Source: Pseudomonas sp. B21-048 (GTDB lineage Bacteria > Pseudomonadota > Gammaproteobacteria > Pseudomonadales > Pseudomonadaceae). Taken from it: a stretch of DNA of 64,000 nt. The notes below the pieces were generated by a model. It searched no databases. It saw only the letters and a list, made by a program, of their open reading frames with translations, and had not been told where the DNA came from. Of this stretch, positions 57,958 through 64,000 are shown in pieces. The stretch lies in the NCBI RefSeq assembly GCF_024748615.1, contig NZ_CP087168.1:2232001-2296000 (forward strand). The letters run 5' to 3'. The translations under genes were made by a program, and so were the position numbers. Each line of letters starts with the position of its first letter. Position 1 is the first letter of the stretch.

Positions 57958-59778
57958 TCAAAGTGACTTCAAGTAGTCGAGAAGCTGTGACCTTTGGATA
58001 TCACTGAGGTTGCCCACGCCATAGTCATGGCCGCCGTTGCTGTTGCCCTCAAGCGTGGTGTCGAAAAGAAACCAGTTCTTGTCCGACTTATCAGTCTTGA
58101 ATCCCACCCTTTGGTTATCGAATTCATGGGTCCCTGTATAGAACGTCGAGGGACGCTGACGGGGTGGCAAGAGAAGGTCGTTCAGGGTCGGCACAGAGCC
58201 GTTATGCAAATAGGGAGCGGTGGCCCAGATGCCGGTGAGGGGTCTTGCTTTATAGGCGAGAAGAGAAATTTTTGGGCTCTTACGGTAACAGTTGTATAGC
58301 CGTAGCGCTTTCTCATCAGCATTGCTGAACAAGGCACGGTCCTTGAATCCAGGGACTTTTTGAGGTTTGGTATCTATTCCAAGCAATCCATCGAAAGCCA
58401 GTTCGGCGACATCGCGTCCTTTGCCAAGTAATGTCTCAAGGACGGTCACACCCAGCATGTTGTAGAGACGGTCATTTGGCTGAATGGGTCCTAATTTATC
58501 GACTCTGGGATAACCCGATAACACGCCAGCATCCGCTTTAAATTGATAAGCATTGCACGCCATCCAGGGATCCGTGCCAATGGTCGAGGCTTTTGGGCTC
58601 TGAGCATTGAAATTGTCATTCGCGGAGATTGGAATCATGACCGCCGCGATGGCCGTAGTGAGATCGTTTCTATCAAGGGGTACATGGCAGCCGGCACAAT
58701 TGTCCGTAAACAATTTGGCGCCTGACGTGAGGTCTTTTGGCAGCGACCCAGGCCATTGCGGAGGCTTCAAGGTATAAAGAGAACGTTCTAGAACATCCAG
58801 ATTTTTCACGTTTACACTGGAGACAAATCCTGGCTTGGCCGGATTTTCTTTAACCGGTCGAATATCGGCGTACACGCCGATGGCCTCTCCAGCATTACGC
58901 CCCAGGCCTCCAACATCGAGGCCGCCGTCTTTTTTTATCGAGGGGAGTGTTTTTTTGCCGACCATTCCGTTCCATTGGAGGACGTCATGTTGAGGCGTAT
59001 TCCAGAGAAATGGATAACTTACCGGCGCATCAGAGGGGTTAGGGGTAGGCGGTTTCGCTTGGGTGACTTGACTGATTTTGTTGAGAATGTGGCCTACTGC
59101 ATCAAGGCGCCCTGGGCCATATTGCAGATCGGTGGCATTCAGTGTCTCGTTTTGTGCATAAAACGCATTCAAGCTTTCCAGCGATTTTTTCAGCCGTTGG
59201 CGATTTCCTTTCGACAGGTCATCCTCCAGGACACTCTTCGCAAAGCGTTCAAATTTTTCAGGGTCGGAAGCCGTTGTGGTTAACGCCGCTCTCAATGCTT
59301 TAAAGAAATTTTGAAAGTCGGCGTTAGTTGGCCCGCCATTGATGACAAGATTCTGTCCTTCAAAATTGATTTGAGCCGTGTGACAAGCAGAGCAATTCAT
59401 CCCCACCCACGGCTCTTGCGTCCCTTGTCCAAAAAACCAACGGAGTTTCGTGAAGGACAGCTTGCTGTCATGGCTATCATCCAAAACGAAACCCATCGGC
59501 AACGTAAAACGCTTACCGTTATAAGACGGCTGATAAGGCATGTAACCGTAGGCAGAGATCGTTTTGTCACTCATGAACTTCTCTTCTGAAGCGGGCACTT
59601 CCAGTGCTCGTGCCCAGGAGAGAGGGAGAATTCTCGAACCTTGTGAAAGGTCATGCCAATTGGAGAGGGTGGTGTCATTCCATCCCTGATCCAGGATGTC
59701 GGCCGCTTGAGTCACTGAATTACAGCTGAAAAACAACAATGCAGCGCAGGCAAATGGTGGGGCTTTTAATTTGTTCAT
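57958..59778 (-). CDS. RoxA-like secreted di-haem c-type enzyme
   Basis: 606 residues with a signal peptide (KLKAPPFACAALLFFSCNSVTQA). Two haem-attachment motifs, CSACH at 129-133 and CAGCH at 361-365, predict two covalent haems. The segment GIWATAPYLHNGSVPTLNDLL (from about 516) plus RPSTFYTGTHEFDNQRVGF is the conserved stretch of the RoxA/RoxB rubber-oxygenase group, which is related to di-haem peroxidases and MauG. So it is a periplasmic or extracellular oxidase or dioxygenase; rubber is not implied. AAGGGAA sets the start. It is divergent from the isonitrile-synthase operon and has an AT-richer codon use than the core genes. Confidence 0.82.
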   Translation of the reverse strand: MNKLKAPPFACAALLFFSCNSVTQAADILDQGWNDTTLSNWHDLSQGSRILPLSWARALEVPASEEKFMSDKTISAYGYMPYQPSYNGKRFTLPMGFVLDDSHDSKLSFTKLRWFFGQGTQEPWVGMNCSACHTAQINFEGQNLVINGGPTNADFQNFFKALRAALTTTASDPEKFERFAKSVLEDDLSKGNRQRLKKSLESLNAFYAQNETLNATDLQYGPGRLDAVGHILNKISQVTQAKPPTPNPSDAPVSYPFLWNTPQHDVLQWNGMVGKKTLPSIKKDGGLDVGGLGRNAGEAIGVYADIRPVKENPAKPGFVSSVNVKNLDVLERSLYTLKPPQWPGSLPKDLTSGAKLFTDNCAGCHVPLDRNDLTTAIAAVMIPISANDNFNAQSPKASTIGTDPWMACNAYQFKADAGVLSGYPRVDKLGPIQPNDRLYNMLGVTVLETLLGKGRDVAELAFDGLLGIDTKPQKVPGFKDRALFSNADEKALRLYNCYRKSPKISLLAYKARPLTGIWATAPYLHNGSVPTLNDLLLPPRQRPSTFYTGTHEFDNQRVGFKTDKSDKNWFLFDTTLEGNSNGGHDYGVGNLSDIQRSQLLDYLKSL

Positions 59779-59822
59779 CAGATTCCCTTCTATTTGTAAT
59801 TTCCTGTTGGGACCCATCACGT

Positions 59823-59841
59823 GGGTAGCCAAAAGCTACCC
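59823..59841. other. Hairpin in the leader of the RoxA-like gene
   Basis: GGGTAGC (59823-59829), CAAAA, GCTACCC (59835-59841). On the minus strand it lies 45 bases upstream of the RoxA-like start. It may stabilise or regulate that mRNA. Confidence 0.4.
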
Positions 59842-60005
59842 GTCATGAGTGTAGCCACGAAAAAAACACCGCTCTTGGATTTTGTTCCATGGCACTCATA
59901 TCGTGCCCTCAACCACAACCAGCCCGTAATATTCCGGATTGCCACGATTGACAGCCCGAACGACTTGTAGGAATTTAGCCGCTCGCAGGTAAGGAATATC
60001 TGCTG
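59842..60005. promoter_or_regulatory. Divergent promoter region of the RoxA-like gene and the isonitrile operon
   Basis: About 165 bases with no gene. At 59946-59962 the sequence CCACGATTGACAGCCCG repeats the -35 region found before the leader/GNAT unit (57034-57050, one mismatch). A -10 box is not obvious. TTGACA is the likely -35 of the rightward operon. Confidence 0.45.
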
Positions 60006-60024
60006 ACGGCCAAAAAATGGCCGT
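60006..60024 (+). promoter_or_regulatory. Hairpin just upstream of the isonitrile-synthase start
   Basis: ACGGCCA (60006-60012), AAAAA, TGGCCGT (60018-60024), perfect 7-bp stem, ending 24 bases before the start codon and just before the AAGGGA ribosome-binding site. It may influence initiation. Confidence 0.4.
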
Positions 60025-60048
60025 TATTCATCACACAAGGGATTGCCT

Positions 60049-61044
60049 ATGCAAGGTTCAAACACCGTTGCTCAACAGGTGTGCGGTCAGCGGGTGCATA
60101 CGCATCAGAACACCGCACACATGAACATTGCCGAGCAAATCCTCGAATGCCTGTTTCGGCGTCGTAGCCTTGCCCCGGGGCAGGATTCCGAGCTTTCGTT
60201 GCAGGTACTGGAACCCCATCTGACCAAGGTCATGCAGGCGGTCGAGCGCGGTCGCCAGGTCGAAATGGTCTTGCCAGCCTTCCCGGGCAAATCACCCAGC
60301 CGCAAGAAAACCCTCAGCCATCTGCCAGATCTTGCTGAGCATCACGCAATCGACGAGTTACACCGCCTGTGCAATGAGATCCAGGCGATCTACGCACCGG
60401 GGGCGCTGATTCATATCTGCTCCGATGGCTATGTGTTCTCTGATCTGGTGCATGTTCCCGATGCAGACGTCAAAGCCTACACCGACGCTATCCAGGACTA
60501 CGCCGAACAGCACTATCGCGGCACGTTCGCCCATTTCGACCTCCGGGATGCCTATCCTCCGCTTGACTGTCTGGACGCCATGCGTGAGGAGATGATGATC
60601 GAGCACGGCCAGTCACTGGTCTTGTTGCAGCAACGCTTCAAGGATGATCCGCACATGATGTTGATGTACTGCGGCATCCATCGCTTTCTTTCCGAGGATT
60701 ACTCGGGCCTCAAAGTATTCGCGGGCATGAGCCTTAATGCGGTGAAAAAAATCGCCAAGCCGGCCTCGCAGCGGGTGATCCAGCGCAGTGAAGCCTGGAG
60801 TGCTCTGTTACAGGCGCGCTACCCACATTGCCTGCGCCTGTCGATTCACCCGCAACTGGCGGTGTCGACGAAAATCGGTATCCGGTTGGTGCCAACCAGT
60901 GACCTGTGGCGTACGCCCTGGCATTCGGTGGCCATCAAGCGACGGGGTGTGGTCACCCTCGAAAAACGCAGCAATGTCGATGAACGTTACCACCGCTTGG
61001 TGTTCCGCAAGGGGCGTCCTTGTCACTACGCCAGTGCTCAATGA
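60049..61044 (+). CDS. DIT1/PvcA-family isonitrile (isocyanide) synthase homologue
   Basis: 331 residues. PvcA and IsnA convert the amino group of L-tyrosine or L-tryptophan to an isonitrile, taking the carbon from ribulose 5-phosphate. Family motifs are VEMVLPAFPGKSPSRKKTLSHLPDLAEHHAI (residues ~72-101), IYAPGALIHICSDGYVFSDLVHVPD (~114-138) and a C-terminal LSIHPQLAVSTKIGIRLVPTSDLWRTPWHSV. AAGGGA fixes the ATG at 60049. It is first in a three-gene unit, its stop overlapping the HAD gene. Dit1 of yeast makes N-formyltyrosine instead, so the exact product remains open. Confidence 0.87.
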   Translation: MQGSNTVAQQVCGQRVHTHQNTAHMNIAEQILECLFRRRSLAPGQDSELSLQVLEPHLTKVMQAVERGRQVEMVLPAFPGKSPSRKKTLSHLPDLAEHHAIDELHRLCNEIQAIYAPGALIHICSDGYVFSDLVHVPDADVKAYTDAIQDYAEQHYRGTFAHFDLRDAYPPLDCLDAMREEMMIEHGQSLVLLQQRFKDDPHMMLMYCGIHRFLSEDYSGLKVFAGMSLNAVKKIAKPASQRVIQRSEAWSALLQARYPHCLRLSIHPQLAVSTKIGIRLVPTSDLWRTPWHSVAIKRRGVVTLEKRSNVDERYHRLVFRKGRPCHYASAQ

Positions 61045-61760
61045 TGGTGTCTCGGTTGCGGGTCGAAGCCGTACTCTTCGATCTGGATGGAACCCTGGTC
61101 GATACCTTGCCTGACATCACCTGGTGCCTGAACCAGGTGTTGCTCGAACACGGTTGCCCGGCGCTGAGCGCGGAAACGGTGCGGGGTTATATCGGCGGTG
61201 GGGTCACGGCGATGATCGAGCAGCTTGCCGCGCAGTTTGATATCGCTGATGCGCCCGCCATGCACCAGCGCTATGTGACGCTCTACCAAAACAACCTTGT
61301 TCAATTTTCCCGGCCCTTCAACGGTGTGCTTGCCTTGCTCGAAGGTTGTCGCCAATTGCAAGTGCCGCTGGCAATCGTCACCAACAAGGCTGACGAAATG
61401 GCCCGGCAAGTAGCCGATGCGCTGCTTCCACAGAATACCTTCGGGACGATTCTGGGGCATCGCGCGGGCCGGGCGCTCAAACCTCAGCCGGAGGTGGCAT
61501 GGGAAGCCGCCCGATGCTTATCGGTTGATCCGCAACGCTGTTTGTTCGTCGGTGACACGCAGATCGACCTGCAAACGGCGCGTGCCGCAGGCATGTACTC
61601 GGCGGCAGTCACCTGGGGCTATGGCCTGACCTCTGCATTGCAGGCCCAGGCCCCGAACTTCTGTTGCGAACAACCGGCCGGGCTGCTGCGCATTTTGCAG
61701 CAAGTCTGCGGTACGGCGCCTGCGTTCACCGAGCATGGCGACACTGTTAAATCCTATTGA
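61041..61760 (+). CDS. HAD-superfamily phosphatase (Gph-like) inside the isonitrile locus
   Basis: 239 residues. The HAD motifs are complete: I, VLFDLDGTLVDT (nucleophile D14, acid/base D16); II, VPLAIVTNKAD; III, lysine in HRAGRALKPQPE; IV, CLFVGDTQIDLQTARAAG. The helical cap lies between (DITWCLNQVLLEHG and onward). The order is that of phosphoglycolate phosphatases. It starts within the stop of the isonitrile-synthase gene (ATGA), so translation is coupled, and the fusion gene follows 27 bases later. It may remove a phosphorylated by-product or act on a phosphorylated intermediate; that is inference. Confidence 0.87.
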   Translation: MMVSRLRVEAVLFDLDGTLVDTLPDITWCLNQVLLEHGCPALSAETVRGYIGGGVTAMIEQLAAQFDIADAPAMHQRYVTLYQNNLVQFSRPFNGVLALLEGCRQLQVPLAIVTNKADEMARQVADALLPQNTFGTILGHRAGRALKPQPEVAWEAARCLSVDPQRCLFVGDTQIDLQTARAAGMYSAAVTWGYGLTSALQAQAPNFCCEQPAGLLRILQQVCGTAPAFTEHGDTVKSY

Positions 61761-61787
61761 TACACACACTCTCAAGGAAGCTGTTCT

Positions 61788-63548
61788 ATGGAACATAGAG
61801 AAGCCTGGATCGCTGCTGTCAGCGATTTGTTGGCGGGTTATCTGCTCAAAGGCACGGATGATTGTTTCGAAGCACAAGGCAGCGCGCATCTCGCGCTACG
61901 CCTGGGACATTGCTTCGATCAGAGCCTGCCAGTGCGTCTGGTACTGCCAGGCTTTCCCTGCAAGTCGCCAAACGCCATCGACCAGACCTTCGGCGTGCTG
62001 CCGGATTATGGTGAGGTCATGGCCATCGAGCGCCTCGACCAGCTCGGCCAAGCCATCACCGCGTTGCATGCCCCGGGCTGTGTGGTGTCGATCCTCAGTG
62101 ACGGCACGACCTTCAATGACATCGTTGGCGTTGCCGACGACGTTCGCGTCGCCTACAACCGAGCGTTGCGTGAACTGTGCACCACCCACACGATTCAGTG
62201 GGTCAGCATGGAAGACCTGTTCCCACAGGCCCAAAGCGCCGAGTCGGTTCGCGCCAGCCTGGTCAAGCAGGCCCGTCTGCCCTGGAAAAACCTTGGGGAT
62301 CTGATCGAGAAGAGCCGCGAAGATGAATCCCTCAGCCAGGCCCATGACCACCTCTGCAGTCACCTCTACAACGATCTGCGACTGTGCCGGGAGGACGGGC
62401 AGAGCGAGGATGAGTACCTGCAGCAAATCAATTTCAAAGCCTACCAAATGATGTATCGCGGGCAGGCATTGAATGCGGCAGTGGACCGTTTCTTCGGCGA
62501 TGACATTCGCTTGTCGGTCCACCAGTACAGCAATGCCGGACCCAAGTTCACCTTCGGATTGGCCGAGGGGCTGACCCGTGTTTACAGCCCTTGGCATGCC
62601 GTGCCGGTGTGCAACCTCGATGGCAGCCAAACCCTTCGCACCCGCGCCCAGGTCGACCTCGACCACCACGTGTTGGTCACGTATGACGGGCGGCCGTGGC
62701 TCTACCACCAAACAGAAAACCCACAGGCGCAAGGCTTCGAGTACGAACTGCAAAAACTTCCGCTCTTTGGTCTGGTGGTGCGAGACCCGTTGGGGCTGGG
62801 TTTCGAGCGACTGTCCACGGGCTTGCTGGAGGCACTGGTGGAAACCTTCGGTTTCGTCTGCCTCAAGGGCTGCCGCTTCGACGACCAGGACAGCTTTGCG
62901 CGCAGCTGCGAACGCTTCGGCACGCTGTACGAATGGGCCTTCGGCGCCGTGCACGTGGTCAAACCCGCGGACAAACCCCAAGGCGTGGTGCACTCGCTGG
63001 AGAAAACACCATTGCACTGGGACCTGAACATGCTGCCCGACAGCGACGCACAGGTGCAGCGCAACCCGAAATTCTGCGCCAGCAAATTCATGCTCTATTG
63101 CAAGACCGCGCCGCAGCCGGGCGAGGGCCAGACCACCATCGTCGACAGCCGAAACGTCCTGCGCAAAGTCGGGCAGCAAATCGCCCAGCAATGGCAGGGC
63201 GTGAACATCAGCTACTACACCAAAATGACCTACTTCGGTGGCTCACCGCGCAGCTACAGCCTGGTGGATCACCACCCCCGCAGCGGCGAACTTATCCTGC
63301 GTTATCAAGAGGGCACTGAATCGACACTGCAGACGCTTAGTCAGTCTGTGCAGGATCATGATGAGGAGGCGCAGCAGGCGTTGCTGGAACAGGTCAATGC
63401 GCTGGTTTATGACCCGGAGTGCCTGATTGCTCATCAATGGAGTGAGGGGGATTTGGTGCTGATCGACAACTATCGGACGTTGCATGGAAGGCTGCCGATG
63501 TCGGCGGGTTCTTCTTCGCGGGAATTGTGGCGGGTGCAGGTTTACTGA
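61788..63548 (+). CDS. Fused DIT1-type isonitrile synthase and TauD-type Fe(II)/2-oxoglutarate dioxygenase
   Basis: 586 residues, two enzymes in one chain. Residues ~1-310 are a DIT1 domain (VRLVLPGFPCKSPNAIDQTFGVLPDYGEVMAI at ~49-80, HAPGCVVSILSDGTTFNDIVGVADD at ~94-118, RLSVHQYSNAGPKFTFGLAEG at ~241-261). Residues ~315-586 are a TauD/PvcB-type dioxygenase; the iron ligands are H410 and D412 in LHWDLNML and the distal H566 in TLHGR, with R578 in SRELWRVQV as the likely 2-oxoglutarate anchor. PvcB-type enzymes desaturate or decarboxylate the isonitrile acid. AAGGAAG precedes the ATG. The same order is known in fungal isocyanide synthases; here it is in a bacterium. Confidence 0.87.
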   Translation: MEHREAWIAAVSDLLAGYLLKGTDDCFEAQGSAHLALRLGHCFDQSLPVRLVLPGFPCKSPNAIDQTFGVLPDYGEVMAIERLDQLGQAITALHAPGCVVSILSDGTTFNDIVGVADDVRVAYNRALRELCTTHTIQWVSMEDLFPQAQSAESVRASLVKQARLPWKNLGDLIEKSREDESLSQAHDHLCSHLYNDLRLCREDGQSEDEYLQQINFKAYQMMYRGQALNAAVDRFFGDDIRLSVHQYSNAGPKFTFGLAEGLTRVYSPWHAVPVCNLDGSQTLRTRAQVDLDHHVLVTYDGRPWLYHQTENPQAQGFEYELQKLPLFGLVVRDPLGLGFERLSTGLLEALVETFGFVCLKGCRFDDQDSFARSCERFGTLYEWAFGAVHVVKPADKPQGVVHSLEKTPLHWDLNMLPDSDAQVQRNPKFCASKFMLYCKTAPQPGEGQTTIVDSRNVLRKVGQQIAQQWQGVNISYYTKMTYFGGSPRSYSLVDHHPRSGELILRYQEGTESTLQTLSQSVQDHDEEAQQALLEQVNALVYDPECLIAHQWSEGDLVLIDNYRTLHGRLPMSAGSSSRELWRVQVY

Positions 63549-63709
63549 TTGCTCGAGTTTGGCAGGCCCTGGGGACAGGGTCTTCTTCGAAAACTATTCC
63601 TATCACTGCGGAGTGAAGTCACGAATCGCGCGAATAGTCTGTGTTGGCGGCTTCTTCCATCAACCAACCCCAGCTTGGACCGTTTGTCTGTGACTGATCG
63701 AAAGTTGGC

Positions 63710-63787
63710 ACGCTGCCGCATCGGTTTCGCAATATTGGGGCGGATGAGGCGGAAATCATCAGTACTAACACCCCGGCGAAATTCTAA
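63710..63787 (+). pseudogene. Third copy of the puuR 3' end (25 in-frame codons)
   Basis: TLPHRFRNIGADEAEIISTN and TPAKF then stop, against TLPHRFRNIGADEAEIISAN and TPANF in puuR. Over these 75 bases I count eight differences, several of them synonymous, with no indel. The left boundary is abrupt (AAAGTTGGC has no counterpart). It looks like the original end of puuR left behind after an insertion upstream. Confidence 0.88.
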
Positions 63788-64000
63788 TCTCCTTGCGCCT
63801 TCGCATTGGGCGCGGGGTTGCCCGAGGGTGTTTTTACGGCTCTAAAAAATCCAATGCTCGGCCGAATATGCCGGCTTCCAATTTTGAAGACCTCTATTGC
63901 GATAGTTTTTTTGATGAATCGTTTCTGGGGTTATGGGAATGATGTGTAGGATGAAAAGAAGTGATGTGTAGGGCTTTTCGGATCGTCGCTCGTTTATGTC
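63788..64000. other. Region right of the third puuR tail
   Basis: No gene is supported. The first 50 bases may contain a weak terminator-like stretch ending GGGTGTTTTTACGG; the final 100 bases are AT-rich and could carry the promoter of a gene beyond the window. Confidence 0.35.

Noticed and set aside
61896..63191. Leftward 431-codon frame over the fusion gene
   Set aside because: Antisense shadow; the DIT1 and TauD motifs are on the plus strand.
56457..63709. Integrase or transposase responsible for the cargo next to puuR
   Set aside because: Looked for on both strands; none of the genes in the interval has recombinase features, so the mechanism is not shown.
63549..63845. Rightward 98-codon frame after the fusion gene
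   Set aside because: It runs out of frame through the third puuR tail, so it is not an independent gene.
1..64000. CRISPR arrays, tRNA or rRNA genes
   Set aside because: No regularly spaced direct repeats and no recognisable tRNA arms or rRNA sequence were seen. A tRNA scan would be decisive.

Overview
The window is chromosomal DNA of a Pseudomonas of the fluorescens group. This rests on GC-rich coding sequence, several classes of Pseudomonas-type REP/REPIN palindromes between genes (stems such as GTAGGAGCTGCCG, TGTGGCGAGGGAGC and GAGCGAGCCTGCTCGCGA), and familiar Pseudomonas gene sets (cobF, atoDAB, pcs, ligD, puu/spu polyamine genes, potGHI). No rRNA, tRNA, CRISPR array, integrase or replication origin was recognised. 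The naming is by reading, not by database search.

Layout. 1-7.6 kb: a partial RpiR regulator, a phosphatase-like gene coupled to cobF, an FtrA-like regulator divergent from a rhodanese, a glutamine amidotransferase, an uncharacterised two-gene unit, a secreted esterase and a periplasmic protein. 7.9-11.6 kb: a ketone-body operon (CoA transferase A and B, thiolase) divergent from its likely LysR regulator. 11.6-22.3 kb: methyltransferases, small acyltransferase and DUF genes, a universal stress protein, phosphatidylcholine synthase, a TerB-like protein and ligD. 22.3-26.5 kb: a mosaic accessory stretch with a nucleotidyltransferase, an MFS exporter, a frameshifted 5-aminolevulinate synthase fragment, a truncated basic ORF and an MmyB-like regulator. 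26.7-30 kb: a four-gene phosphonate/phosphite-type ABC importer. 30-36.4 kb: regulators, an IS1182-like remnant and its short derivative, a MerR/DUF2938 pair with a SoxR-box-like palindrome, a haem-binding secreted protein, RidA and a LysR remnant. 36.4-46.9 kb: azoreductase with LysR, an unusual HTH regulator, a glycosyltransferase/debranching-enzyme fusion, a lipoprotein and small genes. 47.1-56.5 kb: polyamine uptake (potGHI) and the complete gamma-glutamylated putrescine pathway (puuD, puuA, puuC, puuB) with regulator puuR.

The most interesting part is 56.4-63.8 kb. The last 25 codons of puuR occur three times: in the intact gene (to 56456), as a degraded copy (57714-57842) and as a clean open copy (63710-63787). 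Between the first two lies a Nudix/leader-peptide/GNAT cargo. Between the second and third lies a putative isonitrile (isocyanide) biosynthesis locus: a DIT1/PvcA-type isonitrile synthase homologue, a HAD phosphatase translationally coupled to it, and a single-chain fusion of a second DIT1 domain to a TauD-type Fe(II)/2-oxoglutarate dioxygenase, all divergent from a RoxA-like di-haem c-type enzyme. The repeated puuR ends look like the borders of successive insertions, so puuR's 3' end may be a repeatedly used landing site. The product of the locus cannot be read from sequence.

Starts are given at the best ribosome-binding site rather than the longest frame; where no site decides, this is said.
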